Notes under the pieces: generated by a model
What the model was told of the DNA's origin: nothing
Seen by the model: only the letters and a program-made list of their open reading frames with translations
The model's database searches: none
In this document: positions 15,862 to 23,897 of the stretch, piece after piece
Position numbering within the stretch: position 1 is the stretch's first letter
Layout of the letters: the number at the start of each line of letters is the position of its first letter
Origin: VRUE01 sp963725085
GTDB taxonomy: Bacteria; Actinomycetota; Thermoleophilia; Solirubrobacterales; 70-9
Length of the DNA: 64,000 nt
Direction: 5' to 3'
Assembly: GCA_963725085.1 (NCBI GenBank)
Contig: CAVRXM010000001.1
Location: 868,001 to 932,000 of the forward strand
Program-made: the position numbers and the translations under genes

Positions 15862-16912
15862 TGTAGTTCCTAACCACCTTCGTCAGTAACGAAGACATCC
15901 GGGCCTCGCTGGAGGCTGGAGCTGCGAAGCCAAACCAGCCCCAGGAGATCCGGATGCAAGTTCACGCTAGAGCACGGCTCACCCCGAAAGGCAGGGCCCT
16001 CGTAGTCGAGAGGGTTCTGAGCACGGTTGTCGGCAGCGGCGGCGGCCGAGGCCGCCGGCGTTGCCGAGCGAACCGTCTACCGCTGGCTCGCTCGCTACCG
16101 CGCCCAAGGCGAGTCCGGCCTGCTCGATCGATCCTCGGCACCGCACTCGATCCCCCATCGCACGCCGCGAGAGCGAGTCGCGGCGGTCCTGGCGCTGCGG
16201 CGCCTGCGGATGACCTCGACCGAGATCGCCGAGCTGCTCGAGATGCCGCTCTCGACTGTCTCGGTGGTGCTGCAGCGCGAAGGGCTCGGCAAGCTCAGCC
16301 GGCTGGAGCCGCCCGAGCCGCCCAACCGCTACGAGCGAAAGCGCCCAGGCGAGCTGATCCACATCGACGTCAAGAAGCTGGGCCGCATCCTCAAGCCCGG
16401 CCACCGGGTGACCGGCAACCGCCGCGGCCAGGCGAAGACCCATCGCAACGGCAAGCCCGTCAGGCTGGCCGGCTGGGAGTTCGTCCACATCGCGATCGAC
16501 GATCACTCGCGCCTGGCCTATGCCGAGGTCCTGGCCAACGAGCGCGGCGAGACGGCGGTCGGTTTTCTCCGGCGCGCCGTTGCCTTCTTTGCCTCCCACG
16601 GGATCGCGGTGCAGCGCGTGATGACCGACAACGGCTCCCCTTACGTCTCCGCCGTGCACGCGCTCGCCTGCCGCGAGCTCGGCCTGCGCCACCTGCGCAC
16701 CCAGCCCTACCGGCCGCGCACAAACGGCAAGGCCGAGCGCTTCATCCAGACGATGCTTCGCGAGTGGGCCTACGGCCGGGTCTTTGCGACGAGCGCCGAG
16801 CGCACCGCGGCATTGCCTTCATGGCTCAAGCGCTACAACTGGCGAAGACCACACGGCAGCCTCGGCCACCGACCGCCCGCGTCAAGGCTGACGAACGTTG
16901 CTGGGAACTACA
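15862..16912 (+). mobile_element. IS481-type insertion sequence with 6-bp target duplication
   Basis: Ends TGTAGTTCC ... GGAACTACA form the terminal inverted repeat (TGT...ACA ends, as in IS481). GCTAGC flanks both sides (15856-15861 and 16913-16918), a direct target duplication. Length 1051 bp with one transposase gene. Intact ends and duplication point to recent insertion, although the transposase N-terminus is frameshifted. Confidence 0.85.
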
Positions 16913-16917
16913 GCTAG
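15954..16917 (+). pseudogene. IS481 family transposase, frameshifted near the N-terminus
   Basis: Residues 1-22 (MQVHARARLTPKGRALVVER) are in one frame from 15954; the rest, from about 16021, is in the +1 frame (SAAAAAEAAGVAERTVYRWL and on). Helix-turn-helix, then an rve integrase core: HIDVKKLG (D), VMTDNGSPY (D), and TNGKAERFIQTMLREW (E), a complete DDE triad. The C-terminus has the family's WLKRYNWRRPHGSLGH. A shorter protein could start at TTG 16027 but would lack the first helix. The stop codon TAG (16915-16917) lies outside the IS, in the target duplication. Confidence 0.8.
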
Positions 16918-17034
16918 CGCCACTGCTCCGATGCGCACCCACCGGGGTGCCGATCGCTTCCGGATTCGTGGTCGGGGTGGCGAGCGGTGTTGACTCGACC
17001 GCAGCCTCCTCGTTCGAGCGCTCGCATCCGCCAG

Positions 17035-17127
17035 CCCGCCTCAGGCGGGTTGGCGAGAACGAGCACGCCGCGAGCGGAGGGCGGAAGCTCGAAGCGTCCG
17101 TTCGTCCGCGCCGCGTCTGGCGCGTTC
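17035..17127. repeat. Extragenic palindromic repeat, copy 2
   Basis: CCCGCCTCAGGCGGG palindrome, GGCGAGAACG, GCACGCCG, CCGTTCG and GTCTGGCGCGTTC in the same order as at 11963-12048. It lies 120 bp right of the IS element and before the small His-rich gene. Confidence 0.6.
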
Positions 17128-17148
17128 TTCCGCCCTCCTTTCGTCTCG

Positions 17149-17337
17149 CTAGACGCTGCCGTCGCCATCGCTCGGGCCACCGTTGTTGTCGGCGTCGTGA
17201 TCTCCGCCGTTGTGCTGCGGGATGCCGTGATGGTGGAGATGGCGGTGTCCCGCCATCGCGGCCGGCAGCGCACCGGCAGCGAAGATTCCCATTACGGCGA
17301 GGACCACTGCGATCCGGGCCTTCATTGTTGAGAGCAT
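17149..17337 (-). CDS. Small secreted His-rich peptide
   Basis: 62 residues from ATG 17337, set by AAGGAG eight bases upstream. Signal peptide MKARIAVVLAVMGIFAAGAL with AMAG cleavage region, then GHRHLHHHGIPQHNGGDHD and an Asp/Gly-rich tail. The His and Asp content suggests divalent metal binding, which is inference. It lies 23 bp downstream of the lipoprotein gene on the same strand, so they may be co-transcribed. Confidence 0.65.
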   Translation of the reverse strand: MLSTMKARIAVVLAVMGIFAAGALPAAMAGHRHLHHHGIPQHNGGDHDADNNGGPSDGDGSV

Positions 17338-17360
17338 CGTTTTCTCCTTGTGGTTTGTGG

Positions 17361-17996
17361 TCATGTGAGGAAGCTGGATATGGCGCGCTTGATCGCCGGT
17401 CCCTGCCGCGGCCACTGCGCGGGGGGTCCCGCCCCGACCACCACCGTGGTGGCGCTGGCTCCGGCGACGATGCAGGCGATCTCGCGATAGCTGCGCCCGC
17501 TCGAAGACCTGTAGTCATCGACTACGCACGAGCCGCGCGCACCCCGGAATCGAAGGTTTGTCCCCGACGCGACCAACTTCACGTCGACGTCGCCCTCGTC
17601 GCGGTTGTGATCGGGGCGAAAGCTGCTCCAGTTCGACACGGTCTCCGCGCCCTGCTGGGGCGTTGCGTTCAGATAGCCAAGAATTCGCCCCTGGCCCGAT
17701 CGCAGGGCCGCCGAGACGGTGCCCGGGTCGGAGCGGATCGAGCGCCAGCGATGCGGGTAGGCGAGCCGGGCCGCGCCGTCCGGAAGGCGGCTCGTCCGCC
17801 ACGCGGGCGGGGCCGGCGACGGGCGAAGCCAGGCGAACGCTCGCGCCTGGATCGTCGCCTGCGGCGCCGATGTAGATCGCGAGGAGCCCCCGCTGTATCC
17901 CCCGCCGCAACCTGTGACAGCGAGCGCGAGCGTGGCGAGCGTGGCCACGACCGCCGATGCTGCAAACCGCGCCAACCATCTGGGAAGGGAGTTCAT
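17361..17996 (-). CDS. Putative lipoprotein
   Basis: 211 residues from ATG 17996. N-terminal Arg residues, hydrophobic segment and lipobox LAVTGC, so predicted to be cut at Cys and lipid-anchored outside the membrane. Mature part: Pro/Ala linker, then LPDGAARLAYPHRWRSIRSD and TVSAALRSGQGRILGYLNAT, and SSFRPDHNRDEGDVDV, a mog1/PsbP-like arrangement seen in many actinobacterial lipoproteins; this similarity is weak. Two Cys (GSCVVDDYR, EIACIVAG) may pair. Function unknown. Confidence 0.65.
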   Translation of the reverse strand: MNSLPRWLARFAASAVVATLATLALAVTGCGGGYSGGSSRSTSAPQATIQARAFAWLRPSPAPPAWRTSRLPDGAARLAYPHRWRSIRSDPGTVSAALRSGQGRILGYLNATPQQGAETVSNWSSFRPDHNRDEGDVDVKLVASGTNLRFRGARGSCVVDDYRSSSGRSYREIACIVAGASATTVVVGAGPPAQWPRQGPAIKRAISSFLT

Positions 17997-18231
17997 TGCG
18001 GGAATGCCTCCGAATCGAAGTTCACGACCGCCGGGACGGCGATCGGGTGCTCTACAGCTAAGGACGCCACCGAGGTCAGGAACTTCCCCGGGATCCTGGA
18101 CAAACTGGTGCCGTAGCGTTTGAAGCCCTTGAGATCCCTCGATCAGCGGATGCGGGCTGCGGCTTAGCCGAGCCACGCACTTCGCGTGGCGACGCAAGAG
18201 GTTGGCCGCGATCTAATCCTCAAGTGCGGGC

Positions 18232-18250
18232 TGGTACCGCTTTGGTACCG
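18232..18250 (+). other. Paired TGGTACCG octamers
   Basis: Identical to 7677-7695, and 93 bp upstream of tRNA-Pro copy 6. ATATGTCCGAT follows at 18264 with the same 13-bp gap. The rest of the 17997-18424 interval has no gene. Confidence 0.65.
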
Positions 18251-18342
18251 ACTGCCATGTCCTATATGTCCGATCAGTCCAGATCGGGGGACAGGAGGGA
18301 CGCGGGGGACGCGGCGGGACGCATAGGGCAACCTTGTCCGAC

Positions 18343-18385
18343 GGCTGAGGCCGAGCGGTCGCCGGTTCAAATCCGGCCTCCCCGA
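18343..18385 (+). repeat. tRNA-Pro 3' half, copy 6
   Basis: GGCTGAGGCCGAGCGGTC (one base shorter in the anticodon loop than copy 1), intact T-arm GCCGG-TTCAAAT-CCGGC and CTCCCCGA, then TCTACCGGAAGCCCGC as after copies 1 and 5. Confidence 0.8.
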
Positions 18386-18424
18386 TCTACCGGAAGCCCG
18401 CTCGGAAGCGCGACCTGGCCCCCC

Positions 18425-18958
18425 CTAGCGCACGACAGCTACCGAGAGCGTGTGCTGCGCGGCGCGAGAGCAGGTGCCGAATGGCAGCGGCACCAGTTTC
18501 GATTTGCTCTGTCCAGGGGGCGTGACCCGCAGGCCGGCAGCGGTCACCGGGTGGCAGGCCGAGGGCGAGAAGTTGCCGGCGTCGACGATCCGCAGCGAGG
18601 TACTCGCCGTCGCGCCGTTCGCCAGTTTCACCGTTGTCGGTTTCTGGCCGGCTTCGTGCTGCGCCGGGGCGCCGATCCGTTTGCCGGCGAGGTTGACCGC
18701 GGCGACCCGCGGGAAGCCCCTCAGGGTGCAGGCGTGGTCGGAGAGGTTGGTGAACTTGATCTTGTAGAAGACGCTCCCTGCGGTGCCGCCGCCGGCCCCG
18801 TTGTTGGACCAGATCACCAATCCGGACGTCTTGCAGTGCGGTGGGCCAGCCGCGACGGCGCTCGCCGCGGGAGAGGCCAGGGGGAGAGCCGCGATCGCCA
18901 ATAGGGCGACGAGGGCGAGGCGGGCGAGGGACGGTAAGGAGAATCCGGCTTGACTCAT
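18425..18958 (-). CDS. Secreted DUF4232-like protein
   Basis: 177 residues. Signal peptide LARLALVALLAIAALPLASP with an A-x-A site. The mature part PHCKTSGLVIWSNNG ... FYKIKFTNLSDHACTLRGFP ... VTPPGQSKSKLVPLPFGTC matches the pattern of DUF4232: a Cys in the first strand, F-x-N-x-S-x-x-x-C-x-L-x-G-x-P, then a late Cys. Such domains are common in exported actinobacterial proteins of unknown role. It lies alone directly after tRNA-Pro copy 6. Confidence 0.8.
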   Translation of the reverse strand: MSQAGFSLPSLARLALVALLAIAALPLASPAASAVAAGPPHCKTSGLVIWSNNGAGGGTAGSVFYKIKFTNLSDHACTLRGFPRVAAVNLAGKRIGAPAQHEAGQKPTTVKLANGATASTSLRIVDAGNFSPSACHPVTAAGLRVTPPGQSKSKLVPLPFGTCSRAAQHTLSVAVVR

Positions 18959-19492
18959 TGTGGACCGACCTTTCGGTGGGGGATCGATTGCCGCGCTGAG
19001 GCGGCGAGTGGCCTGCGTCGAGCCTACCCCGCTCCTCCGGCTAAACGATTGGTCGAGTTCCCACAGCGCAAGAAGCTCGAATAGCAGGGGATAAGCATGC
19101 GTGGGAGGTCGGCCGGCCCGGGCGACGCACTACGCGGCGATGCTCTTCGTCGGTACCCGGATGTGATTCGCGCAACGGGCCCCTCGGCGGTGTCTTCAAG
19201 GCGCTGGCGTTGGCGGTAAGAACGCTTCGGTTCCAGCTCTAGAGGTCCCCTCGAAGAGGGCGCTGCCAGCCTTTCGGTCGAGCTCGATAAGGCTGTGCCT
19301 ACTTCCGTGCCGGGCCGCGGCCACGCCTCGATCTCTGTGCGCCTGAAGGCTGGCGGCGTTAGAACCACCGATGGCCAGGCACGCTGGCTCAGGTGAGCGT
19401 CTCGTCACCCACCGGGGCCTGGTACCACTTGAGATTCTGCGTGGGCCTGGCTGGGTGACTAGGATTTCGTCACTGCGACAGAAGGGAGCGAG
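18959..19492. other. Intergenic, no gene seen
   Basis: About 530 bp without a supported frame, RNA gene or recognisable repeat, apart from one TGGTACC at about 19421. Confidence 0.4.
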
Positions 19493-19879
19493 ATGGGTCT
19501 GAGTGACGCAAAGGTCGAGCCGGCAGTACCGGTGTCAGACATGGCGAAGGCGAAGGAGTTCTACGAGTACAAACTGGGCCTCTCGGGAGGCAGGGATATC
19601 GGCGACGGCGGGATCACGTACCCGTGCGGCGGGGGCCGCGAGATTCACATCTACCCCTCGCCCGACAACGCGGGCAGGTCGGGCGGCACGATCGCCGGCT
19701 GGGAGGTGGATGACCTCGAGAAGACGGTGGACGAGCTCACAGCCAACGGCGTCAGCTTCGAGCAAGTCGATAGTGATCCGATCAAGACGAACGAGAAAGG
19801 GATTGCCGAGCTGGGCGAGGACCGGGTGGCCTGGTTCAAGGACCCCGACGGCAACGTCCACGGTGTCGCCCAGATCTGA
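19493..19879 (+). CDS. VOC family protein
   Basis: 128 residues with AAGGGAGCGAG before the ATG. EPAVPVSDMAKAKEFYEYKL opens the first module; EIHIYPSPDNAG and GGTIAGWEVDDLEKTVDELT follow; AWFKDPDGNVHGVAQI ends the second. The common FKDPDGN ending is present, while the first-module ligand position has no obvious His, so a non-metal role is possible. Not closely similar to the other VOC gene at 12620. Sits with the tRNA-Ser fragment between tRNA-Pro copies 6 and 7. Confidence 0.85.
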   Translation: MGLSDAKVEPAVPVSDMAKAKEFYEYKLGLSGGRDIGDGGITYPCGGGREIHIYPSPDNAGRSGGTIAGWEVDDLEKTVDELTANGVSFEQVDSDPIKTNEKGIAELGEDRVAWFKDPDGNVHGVAQI

Positions 19880-19905
19880 CCGGCGGCTAGCCTTGACTGA
19901 GCCCG

Positions 19906-19975
19906 GGAGGGGTGCCGGAGTGGTTGAACGGGGCGGTCTCGCAAACCGTTAAGGGCCTTCGGGTCCTTCGTGGAG
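19906..19975 (+). pseudogene. 5' fragment of a tRNA-Ser gene
   Basis: GGAGGGGTGCCGGAGTGGTT begins a type II serine tRNA: acceptor 5' strand, D-arm, anticodon arm GGT-CTCGCAA-ACC and long variable arm GGGCCTTCGGGTCCTTCGTG. The T-arm and 3' acceptor strand (expected CCCCTCC) are missing; the sequence changes to unrelated DNA after GTGG. The loop CTCGCAA looks like a CGA loop with one change. Exact opposite of the 3'-half repeats: only the 5' part remains. Confidence 0.75.
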
Positions 19976-20167
19976 ACGTTTCCTTAGCGTGAGAAAGCCC
20001 TCGAAGCCGCCTGGCTGCGGGAGTAGCAGCTAGGCATAGGGGGCGCAGGCACGCGCAAACTGGCGGCAGCCGCTCTGGCCGGTTGACAGCATCTGCTCAA
20101 GTGGTCAGGCAGAACAAAGTTGGGACGCGAGGGACGCATAGGGACGAATCTGAGAGACCTGTCCTCC

Positions 20168-20210
20168 GGCTGAGGCCGAGCGGTCGCCGGTTCAAATCCG
20201 GCCTCCCCGA
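20168..20210 (+). repeat. tRNA-Pro 3' half, copy 7
   Basis: GGCTGAGGCCGAGCGGTC, T-arm GCCGG-TTCAAAT-CCGGC, CTCCCCGA: identical over its 43 bases to copy 6. The upstream stretch GGGACGCATAGGG also matches the one before copy 6. Confidence 0.8.
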
Positions 20211-20310
20211 TCACCCGGTCGTCGGAAGCGGTGGATTGCGTCCCGGCGTTCCCGCGTCCCCGTCAATGCCCTCAGCTACCTTGCCATTCAGCGATACCGA
20301 GGAATCCACG

Positions 20311-20361
20311 GAAAGCGCTCCCGATGCCTCGGAGAGGCATCCGTAAGGCGGGGTTATAGGG
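20311..20361. repeat. Shared hairpin repeat, copy 2
   Basis: Second copy of the repeat at 2546-2597. Here GATGCCTC-GGA-GAGGCATC (20323-20341) is a perfect hairpin. It overlaps the last bases of the lipid kinase gene. No T-run follows, so a simple terminator is not obvious. Confidence 0.6.
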
Positions 20362-21232
20362 CGTGCGCCCCTGGCCGTCGCCGCGCTCGGGCGCTGCCGC
20401 GCCGGGGCGTCCTGACCCGCAGCGCCCCCGGCCGGATCGCGAACTTCAGAGGTGGGGCGAGCTCGACCGCCTCCCCGTCGAGGCCGCCGTTGACCGTTTC
20501 CGGAGCGGTCACGTCCAGTGAGGTCGCGCTCCACGCCCGCCCCGACGGAGGTGCTGCGCCGGCCGGCCCATCGATGACGACCACCCCGAGCTGTCCGCCG
20601 TCGAGCCGCGGGCGGGCGCCGTGCCTCGTCGGCCGCCCCGGCGCGTAAGGGTTGTTCGAGACGAGCACCACCGCAGGCCGGCGGTGCTCCGCGCCCCGCT
20701 CGTCGACGAGGCGCAGCTCCGGCGCCTCGCCGCCTGCGCCGAGGACCGCGCGGGTGGTCTCCAGCAGCGTGCGGAGCTTCGCGTCGCGGTATGCGGCTCC
20801 CCGGACAGCCTCGCCGTAGATGCCCAGCGATACGCAGTTCAGGAACAGGCGGCCGTTCACCGTCCCGACGTCGATGCGACGCTCGACCCCGTCGCCGAAG
20901 GGCTCGAGCGCGCTGGCAGGATCGTCCGGATCCAAGCCCAAGTCGCGGGCGAAGTGGTTCCGCGTTCCGGCAGGGACGCAGACGAACGGCAGCCCGTGTT
21001 CCACGGCGGCGGCCGCGACGATTGCCAGGGAGCCATCGCCGCCGGCCATCCCCAGCGCGTCCGCCCCCCGCGCCACGGTCTCCTCGACCAGCACCGCCAG
21101 GTCGTCGCCGGGGGTGAGCTCGAAAACCTCGATCGCGCGCCCCCGCGCCAACTCGGCCACCCGGGCGCGCGTGGCCCTGCCGCCGCCCGACTTCGGGTTG
21201 ACGAACAGGACCGGCCGCTCGAGCTTGCTCAC
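20354..21232 (-). CDS. Diacylglycerol/lipid kinase family protein (DAGK_cat)
   Basis: 292 residues. VLFVNPKSGGGRA opens the DAGK catalytic domain; ALGMAGGDGSLAIVAAAAVE carries the G-G-D-G-S nucleotide motif; VCVPAGTRNHFARDLGLD is the conserved P-x-G-T-x-N-x-F-A-R-D-L segment. VNGRLFLNCVSLGIYGEAV and the C-terminal beta domain with GGLDGEAVEL (normally D-G-E) complete it. Phosphorylates a lipid hydroxyl with ATP at the membrane; the lipid is unknown. First-listed gene after tRNA-Pro copy 7. Confidence 0.88.
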   Translation of the reverse strand: MSKLERPVLFVNPKSGGGRATRARVAELARGRAIEVFELTPGDDLAVLVEETVARGADALGMAGGDGSLAIVAAAAVEHGLPFVCVPAGTRNHFARDLGLDPDDPASALEPFGDGVERRIDVGTVNGRLFLNCVSLGIYGEAVRGAAYRDAKLRTLLETTRAVLGAGGEAPELRLVDERGAEHRRPAVVLVSNNPYAPGRPTRHGARPRLDGGQLGVVVIDGPAGAAPPSGRAWSATSLDVTAPETVNGGLDGEAVELAPPLKFAIRPGALRVRTPRRGSARARRRPGAHAL

Positions 21233-21810
21233 TAGAGGCTCCGAGACGCAGGAGCCGCCCTATCCATCGGCGACCTTCTCTGGCAGCGCGGTCGTGTGGC
21301 GCACCGCCGGGATCGGCGAGGATACGGCGTTTGTCATGGGGCGAGTCGCCGGCCTACTGGAGCCACCCGAGCCACAGAGCGAGGAGGACCTCGCTGAGGT
21401 TGGGCGGGTTTTGATCGAGGTCACGGTCGAGCGCGTTGCTGCCGCCATGCGTGTCTATATCAGTGTGACGAAAAGCGTTCCCCTTCGATCGTCTCGCCGC
21501 GGCTGTGGGTGGACGACCCCGACGACCTGCCCGAGGACGCCATGCTGTTCAGCTTTGTGGGCGAGGATCTCGGGGGTGACGGGTCGGTGCAACTGGACGG
21601 CGGACATTGTCAACCGTCGGGTTTAACCAGCTGGCGCTACTACCCTCGCTGCGGGTTTCGGCCTAGACGGTATTCAGTCGAAGGGCATCGGCAGTCGACG
21701 CTCTGTTGCTCTAATGGCCCCGGAACCTGGTCGGCCGCCGCCTTGCTTGTGGCTAGACGTCGGCGGGCCGATTCCCGGTCGCAGAAAGCCCTATGAGCCG
21801 GGCGACGGTC
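21233..21810. other. Intergenic with a possible gene remnant
   Basis: No intact gene. Around 21483-21600 the plus strand reads RLWVDDPDDLPEDAMLFSFV and GEDLGGDGSVQLDGG, protein-like but without a start signal or recognised family, and it is followed by non-coding-looking sequence. Possibly a decayed gene. Confidence 0.35.
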
Positions 21811-22185
21811 CTACTTTGGGAACGCCCGGTTGACAATCGTCGGGTCACCGAGCGTGTCGAACGCTACGAGCTTGCCGTCAGCGTTGTAGGTGGAGACATC
21901 GGCACTCTCAATTGTCTCGCCTTCGAGAGTCACGGTGGTCAGGATGACGACCTTGTCGCCGTCGGCGACGAAGTCGTGCGGCTTGGTGCTGAAGTTCTTG
22001 CTCAAGAACTTCCCCCAGAGCTCGCCGACTTCCTCCTTGCCGCGGTAGGTCCCGGTCAGCGCGTTATCGCCGCGCACCGTCCACTCGACTGAGTCGTCAA
22101 TGTTTTGCATCGCGCCCTCGGCATCTCCGCTGCTGAACGCCCTGTAGGCATCTTCCGATGATTGCTTGTTCTCCTGAGCACCCAT
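21811..22185 (-). CDS. NTF2/SnoaL-like protein
   Basis: 124 residues. Start set by AGGGACCCAG upstream of ATG 22185. Layout: helix EDAYRAFSSGDAEGAMQNI, strand DDSVEWTVRG, GTYRGKEEVGELWGKFLSK, then strands DKVVILTTVTLEGETIESA. This is the SnoaL_2 cone fold, which includes isomerases, hydrolases and non-catalytic domains. No catalytic set is obvious. One of four NTF2-like genes within 4.1 kb, all different in sequence. Confidence 0.8.
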   Translation of the reverse strand: MGAQENKQSSEDAYRAFSSGDAEGAMQNIDDSVEWTVRGDNALTGTYRGKEEVGELWGKFLSKNFSTKPHDFVADGDKVVILTTVTLEGETIESADVSTYNADGKLVAFDTLGDPTIVNRAFPK

Positions 22186-22367
22186 GACTGGGTCCCTTCT
22201 GTGGATCCTGGGATAGAGGTACGAGCATAGCCCTGTCTGCTGCAGGTGGCGGGCCGAGCTCGAAAGGCAGTGATGCGGCTTTGTCAGCCGTTGCGTTTAT
22301 CCAGGGAATGCGGCTCCCACACTAAGGATCGTCGCTGGAGCGGAGCCCCTCGCCTGAGGGCGCTGGC

Positions 22368-22970
22368 TCAGCCGACAAACGAGTCGAAGGCCGGCAGCGG
22401 CTTGATGAATGGATCGAGCAGCCTGCCGGACTCCTGCGGCGTCAGCACTTCCGCCGGGTCGAGCTTGACGACCTCGCGCTTGGACTCGTCGACCTCCCAG
22501 ACGTCCTCGCCAACCAGCCGGCCGCGGTCGTCATAGGGCCAAATCATGTGCTCGACGTTCATCACGACGTAGGTTGCGTCGGCGTCGACATCGGCGCCAT
22601 TTGCGGCGAGAACCTCGCCCCGAGTCTGCTGGCAGATCGTGGCCGTAGAGCAGATCAGGTTGTCGCCGACTGCGAGCCGCTCGTCGCCGCCGGTATAGAA
22701 GATGCACTGGCCGGTCCGGGTCCACTCGCGGTACACAGATTCGACCTCCTCACGTCCGTCGAGCGTGACGTTCATTCCGAAGACGTTGAAGTGGTAGACG
22801 GGGTGCTCGACCGTCATCTCCGGCTCAAAAATCTCCTCGTAGCGCCCGGCGATCTCCAGGTAGCGGTGCCGGTTGTAGGCGTGAAGCAAGTAGAGGTGCC
22901 GCGGGTTCTCCGTGGTCTCAATCAGTCGCTCGACGGCGGCATTGACCTCTTTGACATCGAATCGTCCCAT
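22368..22970 (-). CDS. SnoaL-like protein, larger form
   Basis: 200 residues. HLYLLHAYNRHRYLEIAGRY, EIFEPEMTVEHPVYHFNVFG, and LDGREEVESVYREW resemble larger SnoaL-like proteins. Central strands CIFYTGGDERLAVGDNLICS and YVVMNVEHMIWPYDDRGRL follow. His and Asp residues in MTVEHPVYHF and MNVEHMIWPYD could line the cavity. Substrate unknown. It is on the same strand as the smaller NTF2-like gene, 182 bp away. Confidence 0.7.
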   Translation of the reverse strand: MGRFDVKEVNAAVERLIETTENPRHLYLLHAYNRHRYLEIAGRYEEIFEPEMTVEHPVYHFNVFGMNVTLDGREEVESVYREWTRTGQCIFYTGGDERLAVGDNLICSTATICQQTRGEVLAANGADVDADATYVVMNVEHMIWPYDDRGRLVGEDVWEVDESKREVVKLDPAEVLTPQESGRLLDPFIKPLPAFDSFVG

Positions 22971-23576
22971 TGCTGCTTCCTCGAGTTGGTTATTGAGCGA
23001 GGCTTACCACTGACGCTGGAGGGCGTCAAGCCGCGGCGCTGAGCCAGCGACAGCGGTTGGCCTTTGTCCATCGACCAGTTTTGCCAGGGCTTGCCGAATT
23101 GGGGAGCGTCTACCGGTGGCCCGTTCAGCCCGGCCCACCCCCCAATCTCACGCCGCCACGGCGATGCACGAGCAGTTGGGGTGGCCGTCCGCCTCCTCGT
23201 TCGCTTGGTCGTCGAGTGCGATCTGGACCTCAACCGCACCAAGTGGGCGCTTCAGCGTCTCATCGAACTGCGGGAGGGCTTCCCTGACGGGGAGGGTGGG
23301 GCTGTCGAATCTTGCCCGGCAACGGCCGGCCTCCTAGCGAGGCATCAGAAAGCGTTTTCTGACGCGGGCCTCGCATGAAGGTTTGTCGGTGGCAGTCGGT
23401 GACAAGGCTCTGAGCGGGCCTCGTCAAGAAGGGCCTGACTATCAAGACAGTGCCACGTTCTATATGAAGACTCAGCGAGGAGGGGGCCTCGCTGAGCAGT
23501 TTTGCGGCACGTTTCTCGGACACCAGGGCCGTTGTAGGCACTCCCGAGACAGTGCCCACCAGGAGGTGTAGGTGGA
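22971..23576. other. Intergenic, no gene seen
   Basis: About 600 bp. Open frames exist on both strands but none has a start signal, recognised family or convincing composition. Confidence 0.4.
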
Positions 23577-23744
23577 ATGGTCTACAGGTGCGAGCGCTGC
23601 GGAAGGAGCTTTAGCTCCACTCGGGTTTCCAGCGGGCAACTCTGCCCGCGATGCCGAGCGCGAGACGGGGTCTCTGCTCCGCTGATTAACTCGTTTGGGG
23701 GATTCAAGGTCGCCGATCTTCGGGCCGATCGCGACCCCCCTTAG
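23577..23744 (+). CDS. Small zinc-ribbon protein
   Basis: 55 residues: MVYRCERCGRSFSSTRVSSG, then QLCPRCRARDGV and a tail ending DRDPP. Two C-x-x-C knuckles (Cys 5, 8, 23, 26) 14 residues apart make a classic treble-clef or zinc-ribbon unit. AGGAGG lies at 23561, ten bases before the ATG. Likely a small nucleic-acid- or protein-binding factor; no partner is evident nearby. Its brevity would make it easy to miss. Confidence 0.6.
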   Translation: MVYRCERCGRSFSSTRVSSGQLCPRCRARDGVSAPLINSFGGFKVADLRADRDPP

Positions 23745-23897
23745 TGGCCGTGGCGTTCCCCGGTCCCCTGGCGGCCGAGCGGGTCGCCGAGACACTGGTG
23801 GCGCCTGGGTAATGGCCGAACCGGACGCATGTTCCGGGCGGGCCGATTAGGTCAGGAGCCGGACGCCCCGGGCCCGGCCCCTGACCGACCCCAGTAG

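Noticed and set aside
15954..18116. A 720-residue plus-strand frame starting in the transposase
   Set aside because: After about 22 residues it is the wrong frame of the transposase, then it runs antisense to the small secreted genes at 17149 and 17361.
19906..19990. Functional tRNA-Ser
   Set aside because: No T-arm and no 3' acceptor strand follow the variable arm.
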